From Candidatus Aenigmatarchaeota archaeon (GTDB taxonomy: Archaea; Aenigmatarchaeota; Aenigmatarchaeia; GW2011-AR5; WALA01), in the NCBI GenBank assembly GCA_015522745.1, contig WALQ01000057.1, forward strand, positions 1-9,813: 9,813 bases of DNA, given 5' to 3'. Made by a program: the position numbers and the translations under genes. The stretch's first letter is position 1; every line of letters begins with the position of its first letter. The notes under the pieces were generated by a model. The model was not told the origin of the DNA, made no database searches, and saw nothing but the letters and a program-made list of their open reading frames with translations. Below, one piece after another: positions 6,708-9,813 of the stretch.

Positions 6708-7878
6708 ATTCTTCCTCGCCACCATCAAAGTCCTTTATTAAGACCTTGCGTTCAGAAAGCTCCTTCTTTCCAACAAAGCAAATCTTATTTATTCCCACTG
6801 ATTTTGCGTATTGAAGACTCTTGTTCGTACTACTCTTGATTGAAATGTCGACGTTGTACTTCTTGCGGAGGCGCTCTGCAACATCAAGCACGTCCTTCTT
6901 TTCAATCCCGACCGGTATCAAGAGCACGTCCTTCTTTGTTTTCTTGGTGTGAGACAGTATGTCGTTTATCCGTTCTATGCCGAGGCTTCCGCCAACTGCC
7001 GGAATATTCTGCCCAAGAAATATACCAATGAGGTTGCCATAGCGGCCGCCACCGGATATCGAGCCGACATCAGATCCCCGGACAGCCGCCTCGAAAACAG
7101 TTCCAGTGTAATAGTCTAGGCCTCGTACAACGGAAAGATCGATTTTATACCTCACGTTCATTTTGTTCAAATAATCAACAAGCGCGTTAATTTCGTTCAT
7201 TGTGCTGTCGCTCAGCGGTATGTCATCAATTTTTCGTGTAAGTATGTCGAGAATTTTATCCGCGTCAAGTCCGGCCTTGGTGAGCTCCTCGCGAACGCCA
7301 TCTGCGCCTATCTTGTCCATCTTGTCTATTGCGCGGAGAGCAAGAAAGGTCTTCTCATCTGGAACGCCGCACGACTTCAAAATTTCGTCGGAAACTTTTC
7401 TGCTGTTGACACGAATTATAAAATCTTCAATCCCCATTTTTTTCAATGATTTGTCTATGACGTTTATTATCTCCGCATCCGAGTACACATCTTTTGAACC
7501 AACTGTGTCAATGTCGCACTGCCAAAACTCCCTGTATCTGCCATGTTGTGGGTTGTCGTATCGCCAGACGCGCCCTATCTGGTACCTCTTGAATGGCAGT
7601 GGAAGGCGCTTCTTCTTTGCGACGAACCTTGCAAGCGGAACTGTGAGATCGTATCTAAGAGCGACGTCGCGACCCCCGAGGTCTTTGAACCTCCATATGA
7701 GCTTCTCATCCTCCCCGTATTTTCCCGTGAGTATTTCCGTACGCTCTATGGATGGCGTTTCGAGCGGGTCGAATCCGTAGCGCTCGAAGACGGATTTGGC
7801 AATCTCAATTATTTTTTCACGGACTATCATGTCACCTGGCTCAAAATCTCGCATACCGCGCAATGGATTGAAATTCAT
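6697..7878 (-). CDS. hisS: Histidyl-tRNA synthetase
   Basis: A class II aminoacyl-tRNA synthetase that charges tRNA-His with histidine. From the chosen start the protein has 393 residues: PLRGMRDF (5-12), RYDLT (75-79), the long motif 2 around FKRYQIGRVWRYD (96-108) with catalytic R103, the histidine-specific RGLDYYTG (252-259) and GGGRYGNL (276-283), motif 3 GGSLGIERI (296-304), and a C-terminal anticodon-binding domain from about 317. Start choice: an upstream in-frame ATG at 7932 would add 18 residues, but that stretch overlaps the likely TATA box. ATG 7878 is preceded by GGTGA (7884-7888) with 5-nt spacing and puts PLRGMRDF at the usual distance from the N-terminus. The 3' end overlaps the convergent methyltransferase gene by 11 bp. 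Length and motifs are complete; no defect is seen. Confidence 0.96.
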   Translation of the reverse strand: MNFNPLRGMRDFEPGDMIVREKIIEIAKSVFERYGFDPLETPSIERTEILTGKYGEDEKLIWRFKDLGGRDVALRYDLTVPLARFVAKKKRLPLPFKRYQIGRVWRYDNPQHGRYREFWQCDIDTVGSKDVYSDAEIINVIDKSLKKMGIEDFIIRVNSRKVSDEILKSCGVPDEKTFLALRAIDKMDKIGADGVREELTKAGLDADKILDILTRKIDDIPLSDSTMNEINALVDYLNKMNVRYKIDLSVVRGLDYYTGTVFEAAVRGSDVGSISGGGRYGNLIGIFLGQNIPAVGGSLGIERINDILSHTKKTKKDVLLIPVGIEKKDVLDVAERLRKKYNVDISIKSSTNKSLQYAKSVGINKICFVGKKELSERKVLIKDFDGGEEEFTF

Positions 7879-7883
7879 CGGAT

Positions 7884-7919
7884 TCACCAATAAGTATTTT
7901 CCGCGCAACTTTAAAAAAA
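7884..7919 (-). promoter_or_regulatory. hisS promoter and ribosome binding site
   Basis: Minus-strand TTTTTTTAA (plus 7911-7919) is a TATA-like box centred about 36 nt before ATG 7878. GGTGA at 7884-7888 is a Shine-Dalgarno-like site. The implied leader is about 10 nt. This arrangement argues against the upstream ATG at 7932, which lies on the far side of the TATA-like box. Confidence 0.4.
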
Positions 7920-7923
7920 GTTG
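7906..7923. repeat. 7-bp perfect inverted repeat in the hisS/antiporter divergent region
   Basis: CAACTTT (7906-7912) and AAAGTTG (7917-7923) are exact reverse complements around AAAA. The repeat covers the presumed hisS TATA box and lies about 20 bp from the antiporter TATA box, so it could be an operator. It could also be chance in an AT-rich spacer. Confidence 0.45.
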
Positions 7924-7931
7924 AGACGTCA

Positions 7932-7941
7932 CTTATTTATT
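7932..7941 (+). promoter_or_regulatory. TATA-like box of the CPA1 antiporter gene
   Basis: CTTATTTATT is centred about 25 nt before ATG 7962. No ribosome binding site precedes that ATG (the upstream bases are CAATTATAATT), consistent with a leaderless transcript. Confidence 0.4.
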
Positions 7942-7961
7942 TCATCGAAGCAATTATAATT

Positions 7962-9104
7962 ATGTCTGTTGCTGTAATAATTTTCGGTCTCGGAATAATA
8001 CTCCTCTTCGGCGTCCTGGCGAAATTCATTTTTGAGAAAACTGGCATGCCAGACGTCCTCTCGCTCGTGATAATAGGAATTCTTCTCAGTGTGACGCATT
8101 CTGTGCGCCTTGCATCAATAAAAGAATTCGCGCCTATATTCACCTCACTGACACTGGCGATAATTCTTTTTGACGGAGCTCTGATCCTCAACATAAAATC
8201 GTTGATAAAGGACGCTCCAATGGGTGTTTTGATTACCATTGTTAACTTCGTTGTCTCTGTGTCGATAATAAGCGTCATACTCATGTTTTACGGGTTTGAC
8301 ATTGCAACGAGTCTGTTCATCGGATTCGCGCTGGGAGGAGTGTCATCATCGTTCGCTATTCCCGTTCTCATGGGAATGCACGCACGAAAGGATTCGTTCT
8401 CGCTCCTGACAATAGAATCATCTCTCACGGACATCTTGTGCATAGTCTTCGCTATATCAACACTGGAATTCATGGGAAGTGGGGCGTCTTTGAGCTCCGT
8501 AACAATGCGACTGATATCCCTGTTCGGAATATCATCCGTCATTGGCATCGGTGCCGGGATAATATGGCTTGTGCTAATGAACAAGTTTGATGTTGGGAAC
8601 AAGAAGATAGACACGCTTGCCGTTTTGCTCATCGTGTATTCAACAACCGAGTTCTTGGGAGGTAATGGCGCACTGGCATCATTGTTCTTCGGACTCACCC
8701 TCAAAAACACGTACATAATGTCGTTGAAGTTCAGAAGCGACTCGTTTTACGATGAGATAACATTCATAATAAAGACGTTCTTCTTCGTTTACATAGGAAT
8801 CATGATAAGGTACGACCTGTTTTCAATAATCGTCGGAACAATAATCTCCGTGGCGCTCATGATATCGCGCGGAGCGCTCCCGCAGATATTCGGACTCAAC
8901 AAGATTGAGAGACGAGACGTCGGCTCCATATTCGGACGTGGCATAGCCGCAGCGGCCCTTGCGCAAGTTGCAGTTGAGGCTGGCGTGTCAAGCTCGATTG
9001 AAAACATAATTTACATCGTCATAATAGAAACGATTTTGCTGAGCTCGGTGAAAATTGCAATGGCGAGAAAGAAAAAAGTTTCTTATCCAAAAATAGCAGG
9101 TTAA
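7962..9104 (+). CDS. CPA1/NhaP-like cation:proton antiporter
   Basis: 380 residues, almost entirely hydrophobic helices (about 11-12 predicted), with short loops and a short basic C-terminal tail (ARKKKVSYPK). Family landmarks are FDGAL (70-74), matching the FEGGL-like stretch of NhaP proteins, ESSLTD (152-157) at the ion-binding unwound helix, and GRGIAAAALA late in the protein, corresponding to the Arg-containing helix of CPA1 proteins. The usual ESxxND motif here reads T-D: the catalytic Asp (D157) is kept but the preceding Asn is Thr. There is no cytosolic TrkA-N or other regulatory domain, unlike the antiporter at 1325-2968. Predicted to extrude Na+ (or K+/Li+) in exchange for protons. 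The gene is divergent from hisS, and its TAA directly abuts the stop codon of mbf1 on the other strand. Class assignment is good; ion and stoichiometry unknown. Confidence 0.9.
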   Translation: MSVAVIIFGLGIILLFGVLAKFIFEKTGMPDVLSLVIIGILLSVTHSVRLASIKEFAPIFTSLTLAIILFDGALILNIKSLIKDAPMGVLITIVNFVVSVSIISVILMFYGFDIATSLFIGFALGGVSSSFAIPVLMGMHARKDSFSLLTIESSLTDILCIVFAISTLEFMGSGASLSSVTMRLISLFGISSVIGIGAGIIWLVLMNKFDVGNKKIDTLAVLLIVYSTTEFLGGNGALASLFFGLTLKNTYIMSLKFRSDSFYDEITFIIKTFFFVYIGIMIRYDLFSIIVGTIISVALMISRGALPQIFGLNKIERRDVGSIFGRGIAAAALAQVAVEAGVSSSIENIIYIVIIETILLSSVKIAMARKKKVSYPKIAG

Positions 9105-9665
9105 TCACTGTTTCTTTTTCTTCACGACTATGTTCGCAATGTCTCCTATCGTGAGTTGCGGCACGGGCTTTGACTTGACTTCAACATTGTCGTATTGCTC
9201 GTCTGGTATTCCATTCCTGACTTTCATCCTTTTCTTTCGTTTCTTCTTTGGTCTCTTTTGAGCGACATCGTGTATTGTCTTTGGTGTCTTTTCAGGCTTC
9301 TTTATTATTTGAACACCGAGAACGTGCTCAACGCGCTTTGCGATTTCCATGGTCGGCTTTGCCTCGCCCTTCTCTATCCTTTCCCAGAACGAGAGCTTCA
9401 CACCGAGTTTTTTGGCAAGCTGCTCCCGCGTGTACTTGAGAAGCTCCCTCGCCGAGACTATTTTCTTCGCGTACTCTGGGTCGAGTTCGGATTCGTTTAT
9501 CTCCTCGCCGCCTTCTATGAGCTTTCGTCGGCGTACGAATCTCTTGGGTTTATCCAAACGTTTACCGAGCTTTACACATTCACGACAAACGTTAAGAACT
9601 ACGCCATCAATTTCGACCTTGTAGAGTCGCTTTACTTCTGCACCACAGATTTCGCATTCAGGCAT
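9105..9665 (-). CDS. mbf1: Multiprotein bridging factor 1 homologue (zinc ribbon + HTH)
   Basis: 186 residues. An N-terminal zinc ribbon has C4-x2-C7 and C27-x2-C30. A basic linker (about 33-50) leads to a Cro/C1-type helix-turn-helix at about 65-120 (TREQLAKKLGV, then FWERIEKGEAKPT). The C-terminal tail LTIGDIANIV (171-180) is followed by a lysine run and matches the conserved end of archaeal MBF1 proteins. Between HTH and tail is an unusual lysine/arginine/proline-rich stretch (about 122-170) whose core, KRPKKKRKKRMK, is strongly basic. MBF1 contacts TBP in eukaryotes; archaeal homologues associate with ribosomes and influence transcription or translation. Start at ATG 9665: the first cysteine pair lies immediately after it, and GTGAT 3 nt upstream may be a ribosome binding site, with a TATA-like box about 35 nt upstream. 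Its stop abuts that of the antiporter gene with no spacer. Confidence 0.93.
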   Translation of the reverse strand: MPECEICGAEVKRLYKVEIDGVVLNVCRECVKLGKRLDKPKRFVRRRKLIEGGEEINESELDPEYAKKIVSARELLKYTREQLAKKLGVKLSFWERIEKGEAKPTMEIAKRVEHVLGVQIIKKPEKTPKTIHDVAQKRPKKKRKKRMKVRNGIPDEQYDNVEVKSKPVPQLTIGDIANIVVKKKKQ

Positions 9666-9693
9666 GAAATCACTGTCTCCATCAAATTATAAC

Positions 9694-9707
9694 AAAATTA
9701 ATATACC
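9694..9707 (-). promoter_or_regulatory. mbf1: mbf1 promoter
   Basis: Minus-strand GGTATATTAATTTT contains the best TATA-box match of the window, centred about 35 nt before ATG 9665. The expected transcription start is near 9675, giving a leader of about 10 nt that includes GTGAT. Confidence 0.5.
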
Positions 9708-9710
9708 GTT

Positions 9711-9730
9711 ATGTTTTTAAATGTTTTTAA
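9711..9730. repeat. Perfect tandem repeat of ATGTTTTTAA (2 copies)
   Basis: Two identical 10-bp units lie back to back. Each contains a TTTTTAA element, and their junction makes TTTTTAAAT, so the pair could be a doubled TATA box for a rightward transcript or an upstream element for mbf1. The 10-bp period is close to one helical turn. Confidence 0.6.
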
Positions 9731-9813
9731 GAGGGGGTGAATATCAAACAGGGCACACCCGATTTGAGATGATTGTTTTAATTGCCAATGTCCACAATTC
9801 CATCCACGTGTAT
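9731..9813 (+). other. Right-edge region, no confident gene
   Basis: A short rightward frame opens at ATG 9769 (MIVLIANVHN...) and stays open for 15 codons to the window edge. GAGGGGGTGA at 9731-9740 resembles a ribosome binding site but is too far (28 nt) from that ATG, and the GTG inside it opens only 11 codons. Minus-strand frames entering from the edge stop within about 35 codons. A gene start may be present, but 45 nt cannot decide it. Confidence 0.2.

Noticed and set aside
7202..7780. A 192-codon plus-strand frame within hisS
   Set aside because: It is wholly antisense to a complete, motif-rich hisS. It is Ser- and Arg-rich in the manner of a reverse-complement shadow.
7879..7932. Upstream in-frame ATG at 7932 as the hisS start
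   Set aside because: It would add 18 residues that do not look like the family, and it overlaps the TATA-like box and inverted repeat. ATG 7878 has a ribosome binding site and the expected distance to PLRGMRDF.
9735..9760. GGGTG...CACCC inverted repeat as a terminator or operator
   Set aside because: Only 5 bp with a 16-nt loop and no following T-run; not distinguishable from chance.
9760..9780. Box C-like element (GAGATGATTG) of a C/D sRNA
   Set aside because: It does not match RUGAUGA exactly, and no box D or C'/D' pair is visible before the window ends.
9769..9813. Start of a rightward gene at ATG 9769
   Set aside because: Only 15 codons are visible, with no ribosome binding site at proper spacing and no recognisable family; kept only as a low-confidence note.

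Overview
The window is archaeal. It carries an MBF1 homologue with zinc ribbon and HTH, a PIN-ATPase-KH protein of the PINA/COG1855 type found in archaea, and an intron-containing tRNA-Arg(CCU) with a bulge-helix-bulge splice site and no encoded CCA. It also has TATA-like boxes at fixed distances from start codons and a secreted protein packed with N-glycosylation sequons. The lineage cannot be fixed from this sequence. Genes are tightly packed, with stops and starts that abut or overlap.

Layout, left to right. (1) 1-1281, minus: the N-terminal 427 codons of a large secreted surface protein that runs off the left edge. (2) 1325-2968, minus: a CPA2/KefB-type cation:proton antiporter with a cytosolic TrkA-N domain. 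(3) 3007-3117, minus: tRNA-Arg(CCU) with a 36-nt intron. (4) 3118-3795, minus: a signal-peptide protein with one C-terminal membrane anchor, whose stop codon touches the first base of the tRNA. (5) 3800-5581, minus: PINA-like ATPase, 4 nt upstream of gene 4. (6) 5631-6707, plus: an SPPY-type DNA methyltransferase, divergent from PINA. (7) 6697-7878, minus: hisS, overlapping the methyltransferase tail to tail by 11 bp. (8) 7962-9104, plus: a CPA1/NhaP-like antiporter, divergent from hisS. (9) 9105-9665, minus: mbf1, with its stop codon directly abutting that of gene 8. (10) 9666-9813: the mbf1 promoter, a tandem 10-bp repeat and no confident gene.

Functionally this is mostly housekeeping: DNA transactions (PINA, methyltransferase), translation (hisS, tRNA-Arg), transcription (mbf1), ion homeostasis (two unrelated antiporters) and cell surface (two exported proteins). 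Genes 5 and 4, and perhaps the tRNA, look like one transcription unit. Starts fall into two classes: apparently leaderless genes with a TATA-like box about 25 nt upstream of ATG (PINA, methyltransferase, both antiporters), and genes with a Shine-Dalgarno-like element and the box about 35 nt upstream (surface protein, hisS, mbf1).

The most unusual structure is inside the tRNA-Arg(CCU) precursor. Its exon-intron junction holds a 13-nt exact complement of the canonical 16S rRNA 3' tail. The intron then encodes a minimal Met-Arg-Arg-Arg-stop frame containing the AGG codons this tRNA reads, and the anticodon loop has competing pairing partners. I see no CRISPR array, insertion sequence, rRNA or defence island.
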